Positions 7,091 through 14,040 of a DNA stretch of 16,710 nt are shown here, one piece after another (the first letter of the stretch is position 1; each line of letters opens with the position of its first letter). This DNA is from Anaerolineales bacterium UBA3905 (lineage in GTDB: Bacteria; Chloroflexota; Anaerolineae; Caldilineales; Caldilineaceae). The notes under the pieces are model-generated. The model had not been told where the DNA came from and made no database searches. It saw nothing but the letters and a program-made list of their open reading frames with translations. The position numbers and the translations under genes are program-made. Location of the stretch: contig DGFH01000316.1 of the NCBI GenBank assembly GCA_002391565.1, forward strand, positions 1 to 16,710, read 5' to 3'.

Positions 7091-8734
7091 ATGTACAAAA
7101 GCACGGCGACATTAGGTGACGTTTATCATTTAGCGCTTCCCCAGGAAACTCGTTTGCTGGTGGGGAGCGAGTTTTTGAACCGCCCTGTGAGTTGGGCGTG
7201 CAGCCTGCGCCCCAGCCCGCCAGCGTTTCCCAAACTAGATGGCAACGAGCTGGCCCTGGTCGATATGGAGGATTTGCGCCTGCTCGACCCTAAGGCGCGG
7301 CTGGAGCGCGTTGTCTACAGCCTGCGTGCACCGGGCATCTCTGGTGTGGCGGTGGTGGGGCCGGTCGCCGATGCCGCCATCGCCGCCGCCAATGAGTGCC
7401 GGATTGCCCTCTTCCGCCTGCCCGACGGCGTGTCGTTGACTCAGGTCGAGCGCGCTATCATTCGCCTGATCGTGGATCGTTCGGGCTATATCGCACAACG
7501 GTCAGCCGAATTGCAGCGCGAGTTGAGCCGGGCGGCGTTGGATGGCGGCGGCTTGCAGCAGATCGCCCAACAACTCTTTGCCTTTGTGCAGCAGCCGGTC
7601 GTGCTGGTGGCCGAAGACGGTCGCGTCTCGGTGACGGCGGGGCTGGAGCAGAACACACCAGATCAACAACAGGCGCTGCTCGATGCACTACCCAACCCAA
7701 CGATGCTACGCAGTTGGATGGCAACACAACCACCCGGCTCGCTCCTGCAAGCTGTGGGTATACTGCCGTTGGGCGCTAATGGTGCAATGCACAGCTTTCG
7801 TGAATCCACAGTATCGGCGATCTGCGTGGGCGATGTCGTGCGCGGCTATTGTCTTTTATTGCGACGCGCCGCTGCCACCGGGCAGGAGATCTCTGCTGTC
7901 GAGGAGGTGGCGGCATTGCAGGGCGCTTCGGCGGCGGCGTTGGAATGGGCCAAGCAGAATGCTGTCGGCATCGCCGAAGAACGCATGCGCGCCACCTTCC
8001 TGGACGAGTTGCTCGCCGCCGAGATCGCCGATGAACAGGCGTGGATTCAACGCGGCGCATCGCTCGGCTACGATCTGACGAAACCGCACGTCGCCATGTT
8101 GATCGAGGCGACGAATGTACCCAACTGGCCTGCACCACTGTTGCGCTTCATCCAGCAGCAAAACGTTACTGCGCCCTACGCCCGCCGCGAGGAAGGCGTG
8201 CTGGTCTTCTGGCCGGTCGATGATCCCAAGAGTGGCCGCTCACTCAAGATTGTGGCGCAAGAATTAACGACGCGACTGCAAAGCACACACCCCAAAGCGC
8301 GCGTGGTCATCGGCATTGGGCGACCTGGCGTGGGGCCGGCGAACTGGGGGCAGAGCCAGATGCAGGCGCGCGAAAGCTGGCGGCTGGGCAAAGAATGGGA
8401 AACCTCGCCCGTCACCTATTTTGGCGATCTGGGTCTCTATCAACTACTCACCGGGCTGGGCAGCAACCCGGAAGCGGCGCGCTTCTATCGCAAGACGCTG
8501 GGCAAATTGATCAGCCACGACGACAATCGCAACGCCGAACTGGTGCAGACGCTCGACGCCTTCTTCAGTTGTCACGGCAACCTGAGCCAGACGGCGGCGC
8601 GCCTGCACATCCACCGCAACACTTTGACCTATCGGCTGGAGCAGATCGCCCACATTACGCAACTGGATCTGGATGACGCCGATGCACGGTTTTCCTTGCA
8701 ACTGGCGCTGAAGCTGCGTCCTGTCATGAAATAA
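7091..8734 (+). CDS. PucR-family transcriptional regulator
   Basis: This is a DNA-binding regulator of the PucR/CdaR type; relatives control purine, sugar-acid or amino-acid catabolism. The 547 residues show the full three-part layout. The N-terminal PucR domain spans about 8-130 (VSWACSLRPSPPAFPKLDGNELALVDMEDLRLLD is its diagnostic stretch, read across 33-66). A middle GGDEF-like/linker region covers roughly 150-470. The C-terminal HTH_30 spans 483-545, with recognition segment NLSQTAARLHIHRNTLTYRL (497-516). No ligand-binding motif reveals the effector. It has its own promoter (7023-7052) but only a weak Shine-Dalgarno before ATG 7091. The lectin-HhH gene starts 28 bases downstream on the same strand and is the nearest candidate target or partner. 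The regulated pathway is unknown. Confidence 0.93.
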   Translation: MYKSTATLGDVYHLALPQETRLLVGSEFLNRPVSWACSLRPSPPAFPKLDGNELALVDMEDLRLLDPKARLERVVYSLRAPGISGVAVVGPVADAAIAAANECRIALFRLPDGVSLTQVERAIIRLIVDRSGYIAQRSAELQRELSRAALDGGGLQQIAQQLFAFVQQPVVLVAEDGRVSVTAGLEQNTPDQQQALLDALPNPTMLRSWMATQPPGSLLQAVGILPLGANGAMHSFRESTVSAICVGDVVRGYCLLLRRAAATGQEISAVEEVAALQGASAAALEWAKQNAVGIAEERMRATFLDELLAAEIADEQAWIQRGASLGYDLTKPHVAMLIEATNVPNWPAPLLRFIQQQNVTAPYARREEGVLVFWPVDDPKSGRSLKIVAQELTTRLQSTHPKARVVIGIGRPGVGPANWGQSQMQARESWRLGKEWETSPVTYFGDLGLYQLLTGLGSNPEAARFYRKTLGKLISHDDNRNAELVQTLDAFFSCHGNLSQTAARLHIHRNTLTYRLEQIAHITQLDLDDADARFSLQLALKLRPVMK

Positions 8735-8762
8735 TCAACCAACAGCAACTCAAAAGGAGCAA

Positions 8763-9740
8763 ATGCAAATGGAAGACGTGAAACTTGGGCCAAGCGGCGG
8801 CGATGGCGGCCTGCCTATCGAAGGGTATGTGATTCCATCCGGTGCGCGCATTAGCGAAATTGAAGTGACAAGTGGCTGGTACATTGACTCCATCCGGGTC
8901 ATCTACACCGACGCCGAGGGTGCTATCCATGCGCTGCCCGGCTTTGGCGGCAATGGTTCATACGCCCATCGCTTCACGCTCGAACCGGGCGAATATCTCA
9001 TTGGCGTCAGCGGACGCAGTGGGCGCTATGTAGACAGCATTGCTTTTCACACCAACCTGCGCGTCTCGCCCACTTATGGCGGCGATAGTGGCGAGGTCTC
9101 TTTCTCCTTTCTGGCCCCGGAAGACAGCGAAGTCGTCGGCTTCTTTGGCCGAGCTGACTGGTATGTCGACGCCATCGGCATCGTGACGCGCCCCCGACCG
9201 GACGCAACGGCAGCGTCCGTCCCAGAGGCGCCTGTTGCCAAACCCAGAAAGACGGCGAAGAAAACTGCAGCAGTCCCCGTGGAGACGGCGGAGGCTGCCC
9301 CTAAAACCAGGAAAGGTCGAAAAGCCGCGCAGCAACCGGCAACTGCTGCGCCCGCCTTGACCGAGGCCGCACCCACGACGGAAAAGCCTGCCAAGAAAAG
9401 CAAGAAACGCGCAGCGGCAGCATCGGCGCCGTCCGTGAGCGAGAGCACCCGCGCCGTGGAAGTCGCCGCGCCGGTGACGCCGGACAATCTGGAGCTCATC
9501 GAAGGCATCGGCCCCAAGATTGCCGAATTACTGGCGCAGCATGGCATCACCACGTTTGCAGGGCTGGCCGCCGCTTCCGCCGAACAGTTGCGCAGCCTGC
9601 TGCTGGCCGCTGGGCGTCGCTTCGCCGTCAGCGACCCGACCACCTGGCCGGCGCAAGCTGCCCTCGCCGCGCAGGGCGACATGGACGGCCTGAAGGCGAT
9701 GCAGGCTGAACTCAAGGGCGGACGCAAGGCAAAATACTGA
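8763..9740 (+). CDS. Jacalin-like lectin fused to a helix-hairpin-helix domain
   Basis: Residues are numbered from ATG 8763; ATG 8769 fits AGGAG (8755-8759) better by spacing (nine bases against three). Residues 7-144 form a jacalin/beta-prism lectin built from three pseudo-repeats. Each has a Gly loop (SGGDGG 11-16, FGGNGS 61-66, YGGDSG 105-110) and, 25-26 residues on, a sugar-site motif (SGWYID 37-42, SGRYVD 86-91, ADWYVD 131-136). Residues 145-238 are a low-complexity Ala/Pro/Lys linker with basic patches (KPRKTAKK, KPAKKSKKR) like histone H1 tails. Residues 241-325 form an HhH domain (LELIEGIGPKIAELL) with the DPTTWPAQAALAAQGD tail seen in HhH extensions of other bacterial proteins. There is no signal peptide, so it is likely cytoplasmic. 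It lies 28 bases after the PucR gene. The domain calls are firm; the biological role is unknown. Confidence 0.88.
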   Translation: MQMEDVKLGPSGGDGGLPIEGYVIPSGARISEIEVTSGWYIDSIRVIYTDAEGAIHALPGFGGNGSYAHRFTLEPGEYLIGVSGRSGRYVDSIAFHTNLRVSPTYGGDSGEVSFSFLAPEDSEVVGFFGRADWYVDAIGIVTRPRPDATAASVPEAPVAKPRKTAKKTAAVPVETAEAAPKTRKGRKAAQQPATAAPALTEAAPTTEKPAKKSKKRAAAASAPSVSESTRAVEVAAPVTPDNLELIEGIGPKIAELLAQHGITTFAGLAAASAEQLRSLLLAAGRRFAVSDPTTWPAQAALAAQGDMDGLKAMQAELKGGRKAKY

Positions 9741-9825
9741 CCCCACCGTTTCGCCCTTTCCGCCATTCTCGCTATGACAGGGAGGCCGTGCAGAGCGCGC
9801 AATCGATGAGAAAATGGGAACTGAG

Positions 9826-10608
9826 ATGATACGCACGGTGACAGCCAGTCGGTATATCGCACCGCTGCGCGAAGGTGGGTCGCTGCCTGCCGTCGTAGAG
9901 GCGGATGACGGCGCGCTCTATGTGATGAAGTTTGTTGGCGCCGGACAAGGCCCCAAGGCGCTGATTGCCGAACTGATTGCAGGCGAGATCGGGCGCGCCT
10001 TGGGGCTGAATGTGCCCGAACTGGTGTTTATGGAGTTGTCACCGCTGCTGGCGCGCACCGAACGCCACGAGGAGATTCTCGACCTGTTGCGCGCCAGCGT
10101 CGGGCTCAATCTGGGGATGCGTTTTCTGCCAGGTGCGTTTGCCTACAACCCGCTGCTGCAGCCGCCGCCCCCCGCCGACCTGGCCTCCACTATCGTCTGG
10201 TTCGATGCCTTCGTGACCAACGTCGATCGCACCGACCGCAACGTTAATCTGTTGCTATGGCAGCAGGCGCTATGGCTGATCGACCACGGCGCCGCACTCT
10301 ACTTTCACCACGATTGGGCAACCTATCACGAGCGGGCGCGTTCGCCTTTTCCGCATATAGCGCACCACACCCTGCTGCAACTGGCGAGTGAGCTGGAAGC
10401 AGCAGACGCTCACGCCCATCGTCTGCTGGACGCTGCACGCTTGGCAGCGATTGTGGCGGAGACGCCGGATGTGTGGCTGGCGCTCGATGCAGCGTTTGGC
10501 AACCCAGCGAAGCTGCGCGCGGCCTATGTCGCTTATCTGACCGAGCGACTAGAAAATTCGGCCATCTTCGTCGAGGAGGCGCTGCGTGCCCGCAGAGTGT
10601 TCGTATGA
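9826..10608 (+). CDS. HipA-like kinase-fold protein (HipA_2 type)
   Basis: The 260 residues match the short HipA-related kinase family that lacks HipA's N-terminal subdomain. Visible parts are SRYIAPLREGGSLPAVVEAD (8-27, nucleotide loop), the ATP-anchoring lysine K35 in YVMKF, a glutamate in ALIAELIAGEIGRALGL (45-61), the catalytic loop FDAFVTNVDRTDRNVNLL (126-143) with D134 and N139, and the metal-binding aspartate D153 in LIDHGAALYFHH. All key kinase residues appear intact. ATG 9826 was chosen over ATG 9814 because family members begin almost directly with the I/TxxRY stretch; the upstream site is weak in both cases. The DUF3037 gene overlaps its end by 23 bases. Whether it acts as a toxin is not shown, since no HipB-like antitoxin adjoins it. 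Confidence 0.87.
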   Translation: MIRTVTASRYIAPLREGGSLPAVVEADDGALYVMKFVGAGQGPKALIAELIAGEIGRALGLNVPELVFMELSPLLARTERHEEILDLLRASVGLNLGMRFLPGAFAYNPLLQPPPPADLASTIVWFDAFVTNVDRTDRNVNLLLWQQALWLIDHGAALYFHHDWATYHERARSPFPHIAHHTLLQLASELEAADAHAHRLLDAARLAAIVAETPDVWLALDAAFGNPAKLRAAYVAYLTERLENSAIFVEEALRARRVFV

Positions 10609-10990
10609 CTACGCAGTGATCCGCGTCGTGCCCGATGTGACGCGCGAGGAGTTTATCAACGCCGGTGTGATCCTCTTTTGTCGTACACGGCGCTTTCTCG
10701 CCGCGCAAATCGAGCTAGATGAAACCCGGCTGGCTGCGCTGGCGCCGCAGCTCGATCTCGACCTGGTGCGGCAGCATCTGGCGCTGATCCCGGCAATCTG
10801 TACGGGTGAAGGGCCAATTGGGCGGTTGGGACAGGCGGAGGCGTTTCACTGGCTGGTGGCGCCCCACAGCACGACGATCCAATGTTCGCCAGTGCATAGC
10901 GGCCTGACCGATGACCCAACGCGCACGCTGACGCACCTGATGGATATGCATGTGCGGCGCAGCAAGCCTGACCGTGGAAGCAATTTGTAA
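10586..10990 (+). CDS. DUF3037 family protein
   Basis: The 134 residues start at GTG 10586, six bases after a perfect AGGAGG (10574-10579) inside the kinase gene. The two frames overlap by 23 bases, a sign of translational coupling. The N-terminus (SYDYAVIRVVPDVTREEFINAGVILFC) and the later FHWLVAPHSTTIQCSPVHSGLTDDPTRTLTHLMD are hallmarks of DUF3037. This small family is known to sit beside HipA_2-type kinases, so the pair probably works as a unit, either as substrate and kinase or as partner subunits (inference). No signal peptide or membrane segment is present. The function is unknown. Confidence 0.88.
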   Translation: MPAECSYDYAVIRVVPDVTREEFINAGVILFCRTRRFLAAQIELDETRLAALAPQLDLDLVRQHLALIPAICTGEGPIGRLGQAEAFHWLVAPHSTTIQCSPVHSGLTDDPTRTLTHLMDMHVRRSKPDRGSNL

Positions 10991-11057
10991 CCACATTTTC
11001 GGTCCGCCCTAGCGCCTGAACGGAAGCCGATCCGCTTCATTGCTCTTGAGCCATGTT

Positions 11058-12449
11058 TTACACGTTGTTGAGTGCATGAACCTGTGACGGCAGTTTGGGA
11101 AACAATACTTCGAGCAGGCGCGCTGACGCCGCTCTTGCCCATACATCCGGGAAGAAAGCGCGCAGTTCCGCCAGGCTGCGGTAACAGAAGAGCAACTGCA
11201 AAAACACCGGCGCCGGGCAACCGGCGTCGGCCTCATCACCGTAAGCCGGCGCGCACCACGGTGCAACTTCGGTTAACTTGCCCGCGCCGAAGACCAGACG
11301 CAGCCCACCACGATAGAAATCGATCGTCACCTTACCGCTGTAGCCAGCCAGAACGGAAGCAGCCAGTCGCGCTTCCAGCGCCGGGGCGATGCGTTGGATG
11401 AAGGCGGGAATGTCGGGCACACGCAGATACCAGGCGTAGGGAGGAATCGTGCGCAGCGGCAGCGCATCCTCCATCATCGTGTACAGTGGATGGGTGCGCC
11501 CCAGCATGAACTCGATCGTGTTGAACGGTTTGGCGTTGTCTTCGACCGCCGGAATCGTCTGACCGCATGTATGAAAGGCGCGCAGCAGACAGGGCGCGGC
11601 CACCTGCCAGTTGACGCCCGGCTCCAAGTATAGCCCCCAAACCTGCAGCTTTTCGCTCCAGCGTTTGGCCGCCACGCGACTGTAGCCGACCGTTGTCCCC
11701 TCGCGAGTCACGATCATGTGTAACCGACCATGCAGGATTGTGCGCAGCGGGTCGTTCTGTACAGAAGGGTCATCCCAAGCGGCGATGTGGTGACGCCAAA
11801 AGGTCTCCGGCGCCTCATTCCAGACCAGGCTATCGCCGCGCGAGCGGGTATAGAAAGCCATCAACTGTGGCACGTCGTCCAACGTCGCCAGGCGCAACTC
11901 GAAAGGTTCTGGGGCGTCGCCGCTCTTTTCAGGAATCGCCGCCACCGGGACAATGCGGCTGCCCTCCAGGTCGAGGACATACTCGTAGCCGAATTGCCGA
12001 TAAAAATAGGGAATGCCGGTGATCGCCTGGACGAGATGCCCTTCGGCGGCGCTGCGGGCGTGGATCATGGCAAAGAGCGCCCTCACCAGCCCGCGATTGC
12101 GATATTCGGGCCGCGTGGCGACCATCTCCGGCTGACCGACGCCAAAGTCGATATCGGCGTAACGCCAGCGCAGCCGCCACAGACAGGTGTAGGCGACGAC
12201 TGGACGATCGGGCTTGCTGACATCCTCCACCAGGGCAAAATCGTTCGGCCCCATGTATGGGAAATCGCCGGCCATCAGCGCACGCGCAATATCCATTGCA
12301 CGCGGGCTGGCGGGCTGTTCGGCGTGGTCGCGGTAGATGGCGCCCATCGCCTGGGCAATCTTGGACATGTCAGCGGCAGTCGACCACCGACAGATCAGCC
12401 CGTCGCCCAGGTCGCTAACATAAGTGGATTCAGCCAGAGATTTGTCCAT
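11058..12449 (-). CDS. Eis-like GNAT N-acetyltransferase
   Basis: The 463 residues follow the Eis layout: an N-terminal GNAT domain, a second GNAT-like domain and a C-terminal sterol-carrier-like domain. In domain one, QPEMVATRPEYRNRGLVRAL (106-125) is the acetyl-CoA pyrophosphate loop (RNRGLV), followed by ITGIPYFYRQFGYEY (143-157), typical of Acetyltransf_9. The C-terminus (FLQLLFCYRSLAELRAFFPDV and FPKLPSQVHALNNV) matches the SCP2-like end. Related enzymes acetylate aminoglycosides or protein amines, but the substrate here is unknown. ATG 12449 is preceded by AAGG at eight bases. The gene is convergent with DUF3037 and transcribed alone. The 67-base gap between them holds only a weak imperfect hairpin (GAAGC 11023-11027, GCTTC 11034-11038) without a T-tract. 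Confidence 0.9.
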   Translation of the reverse strand: MDKSLAESTYVSDLGDGLICRWSTAADMSKIAQAMGAIYRDHAEQPASPRAMDIARALMAGDFPYMGPNDFALVEDVSKPDRPVVAYTCLWRLRWRYADIDFGVGQPEMVATRPEYRNRGLVRALFAMIHARSAAEGHLVQAITGIPYFYRQFGYEYVLDLEGSRIVPVAAIPEKSGDAPEPFELRLATLDDVPQLMAFYTRSRGDSLVWNEAPETFWRHHIAAWDDPSVQNDPLRTILHGRLHMIVTREGTTVGYSRVAAKRWSEKLQVWGLYLEPGVNWQVAAPCLLRAFHTCGQTIPAVEDNAKPFNTIEFMLGRTHPLYTMMEDALPLRTIPPYAWYLRVPDIPAFIQRIAPALEARLAASVLAGYSGKVTIDFYRGGLRLVFGAGKLTEVAPWCAPAYGDEADAGCPAPVFLQLLFCYRSLAELRAFFPDVWARAASARLLEVLFPKLPSQVHALNNV

Positions 12450-12567
12450 GATCGGCGCCTTTCATTGTCACTGGAGCGGTTGGGTTCACGCCACACCGGC
12501 GCGCCGACTTGGCTGCGCATCAGACGTGTGAGGTCGCAAACTGCGAAAGTGGTGTGCCTGCAGGGAG

Positions 12568-12597
12568 ATTGTATCACGCGGGCAGGCCAGATGCGAA
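12568..12597 (-). promoter_or_regulatory. Candidate promoter of the acetyltransferase gene
   Basis: On the - strand, TTCGCA (12592-12597) is followed after 18 bases by TACAAT (12568-12573), with an upstream TG giving TGATACAAT, an extended -10. It lies about 120 bases before the ATG, in the 214-base gap between the acetyltransferase gene and the end of the citrate-synthase-like gene. I see nothing else in that gap. Confidence 0.45.
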
Positions 12598-12663
12598 TAG
12601 GAACGCTACGCAGGGGCTTACCCAAACTGAATCACCTCATCAACAGGCCATACGTTCCTGCCA

Positions 12664-13869
12664 TTATGTCGTCGCCTGGCGTCCAATATAGCGCGCACGT
12701 GGGCGGATCAGTTGTCCATTGGCGTACTGTTCGCCGGCATGACCGATCCACCCAATGGTGCGACCGAGCGCAAAGATCGCCAGAGCAGCCGCAGGCGGCA
12801 GCGCCAATGCCTGCGCTATCACCTCCAACGCCAGGTCGATGGTGGGGTGCAGGGCGAGCGTTTGCTGCACCAACGCACATAGCGCCTGCGCCAATTGCAC
12901 TACAGGCGCATTGGGGCGGTGCGTTGCCGCCAACGTCAGCAGCAGGCGGGCGCGTGGGTCGCCGTCGGGGTAGAGTCGATGGCCAAACCCGGGCAGCGCC
13001 TCGCCGCGCGCCAGGAAGCCTTTCACTGCGCCGGGGAGATCAGCAGCGGCGGCGTGCAGCAGCGCAGTCACGCGTGCAATGTGACCGCCATGTCGATGCC
13101 CATGCAGCGCAGCAAGACCGGCAATCACCGCGTCATAGGGCGTGGCGCCGGCTGAGGCCACACTGCGCACCGTAAACGTCGAGACATTCAACTCATGGTC
13201 AGCACACAGGATCAGCGCCGCCGACAGCAGCGGCGCCGCGTCCGGCTGTGTCGGCGCCCAGGCGTGTTGCAGGGCGTGCACCAGTGGCAACGTCACCGCC
13301 TGACCGGTCGTGCACGCCACCAGCAACGTCAAAATGCGCGCACCAGTCGCCGCCACTGCCTCCGGGGTTGTGAGATAGGCGGCCACGTCGTCGAGCGCTG
13401 CGCGCGCCAGAGCCATCTGATAAGCAGCAATGGGATGTCTGCCGGCGTCCACTGTTGGCGTCATAGTGGGCGCCTGCGCCACTGCACGCACAAACAGATC
13501 GCCTGCATCTAATCGGTCGAGCCAGATCAATGCTGCTGTAGCTTCGACGCTCTGCTGCTGCGCCAGCGCCAGGGCGTCATATCCCCGATAGTAGAGTCGC
13601 CCATCCTGGATCAACGTAATGGCTGATTCCAGCACCGGGGCGCCATAATTCAAGGCGCTTTCGGCGACGCGATGTGGCTCACGTCGATATTCCTTACGCG
13701 CCAGCAGCGCCTCGACATCCTCTGCGTAGTAGCGCCGTGCTCGCCTCTCGCCTGCACCTTCCTCCGAACGCAATAAGCCACGGCTGACATAAGCATAGAG
13801 CGTCGCCAGGCTGACGCCCAAACGCCCGGCAGCTTCACGGGCGCTGAGATAGCGGTCGGAAGTCTCCAT
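12664..13869 (-). CDS. Citrate-synthase-family protein with N-terminal MerR-like DNA-binding domain
   Basis: Start: ATG 13869 has GAGGAG seven bases upstream; the frame opens earlier (13917) but those codons lie within the promoter region. The protein has 401 residues. Residues 7-60 are a helix-turn-helix of the MerR/HTH_17 kind (YLSAREAAGRLGVSLATLYAYVSRGLL, read over 7-33, then a basic RRARRYY wing). Residues 70-400 are a citrate synthase fold: GRLYYRGYDALALA (90-103), ADHELNVSTFTVR with H225, HGHRHGG with H260, GFGHRLY with H297, D345 in TIDLAL, and GRTIGWIGHAGEQ with R370. Catalytic positions are largely kept, but surrounding motifs are eroded (GPLHGG became GHRHGG, NVDFY became TIDLA), so activity may be low or altered. 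It is divergent from a canonical paralogue. A regulatory or subunit role for the pair is an inference. Confidence 0.9.
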   Translation of the reverse strand: METSDRYLSAREAAGRLGVSLATLYAYVSRGLLRSEEGAGERRARRYYAEDVEALLARKEYRREPHRVAESALNYGAPVLESAITLIQDGRLYYRGYDALALAQQQSVEATAALIWLDRLDAGDLFVRAVAQAPTMTPTVDAGRHPIAAYQMALARAALDDVAAYLTTPEAVAATGARILTLLVACTTGQAVTLPLVHALQHAWAPTQPDAAPLLSAALILCADHELNVSTFTVRSVASAGATPYDAVIAGLAALHGHRHGGHIARVTALLHAAAADLPGAVKGFLARGEALPGFGHRLYPDGDPRARLLLTLAATHRPNAPVVQLAQALCALVQQTLALHPTIDLALEVIAQALALPPAAALAIFALGRTIGWIGHAGEQYANGQLIRPRARYIGRQATT

Positions 13870-13902
13870 GTACGTTCTCCTCGACAAATAGATTGATTTT
13901 TG

Positions 13903-13925
13903 AATCAAGATTGACAATGTTGATT
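13903..13925. promoter_or_regulatory. 23-bp palindromic operator between the divergent citrate-synthase genes
   Basis: The arms AATCAAgATTG (13903-13913) and CAATgTTGATT (13915-13925) pair at 10 of 11 positions around A13914; only G13909/G13919 mismatch. The site covers the whole -35 (13911-13916) of the + strand promoter and the first three bases of the - strand -10. Further copies of the half-site flank it: TTGATT at 13893-13898, which with AATCAA 13903-13908 forms a second short inverted repeat, and TTGATC at 13954-13959. The MerR-like domain of the - strand protein is the obvious candidate to bind here. Confidence 0.72.
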
Positions 13926-13939
13926 ATCTTCGCTAGAGT
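13911..13939 (+). promoter_or_regulatory. Promoter of the + strand citrate synthase gene
   Basis: A perfect TTGACA (13911-13916) is followed after 17 bases by TAGAGT (13934-13939, four of six). The predicted transcript starts near 13946, leaving a leader of about 95 bases. The -35 is buried in the palindrome, so occupancy should block RNA polymerase. The 17-base spacer is normal, unlike the 19-20 bases of promoters activated by classical MerR proteins, which favours repression. Confidence 0.65.
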
Positions 13940-13952
13940 GTCATCGTGTCAA
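13923..13952 (-). promoter_or_regulatory. Promoter of the HTH-citrate synthase gene
   Basis: On the - strand a perfect TTGACA (13947-13952) is followed after 18 bases by GATAAT (13923-13928, five of six). Its -10 overlaps the end of the palindrome and the two divergent promoters interleave. One bound protein could therefore silence both directions. Confidence 0.65.
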
Positions 13953-14040
13953 GTTGATCGTCATGGCGGTCGTCGTCAGTGGCGGCGCCTGTCATGGCGC
14001 AAGAATCGCGTTGAGGTTCACGGCGAAGGGAGATAGGATA

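Noticed and set aside
9074..9862. A 262-codon - strand frame opposite the lectin-HhH gene
   Set aside because: Mirror of the Ala/Lys-rich linker in a GC-rich gene; no motif, and the + strand frame has two clear domains.
11023..11038. GAAGC/GCTTC hairpin between the convergent DUF3037 and acetyltransferase genes as a bidirectional terminator
   Set aside because: Only five pairs and no T-run on either side.
11730..13175. A 481-codon + strand open frame across the acetyltransferase and HTH-citrate synthase genes
   Set aside because: It lies antisense to two genes with clear family motifs; its translation is low-complexity Arg/Gly/Ala and shows no domain.
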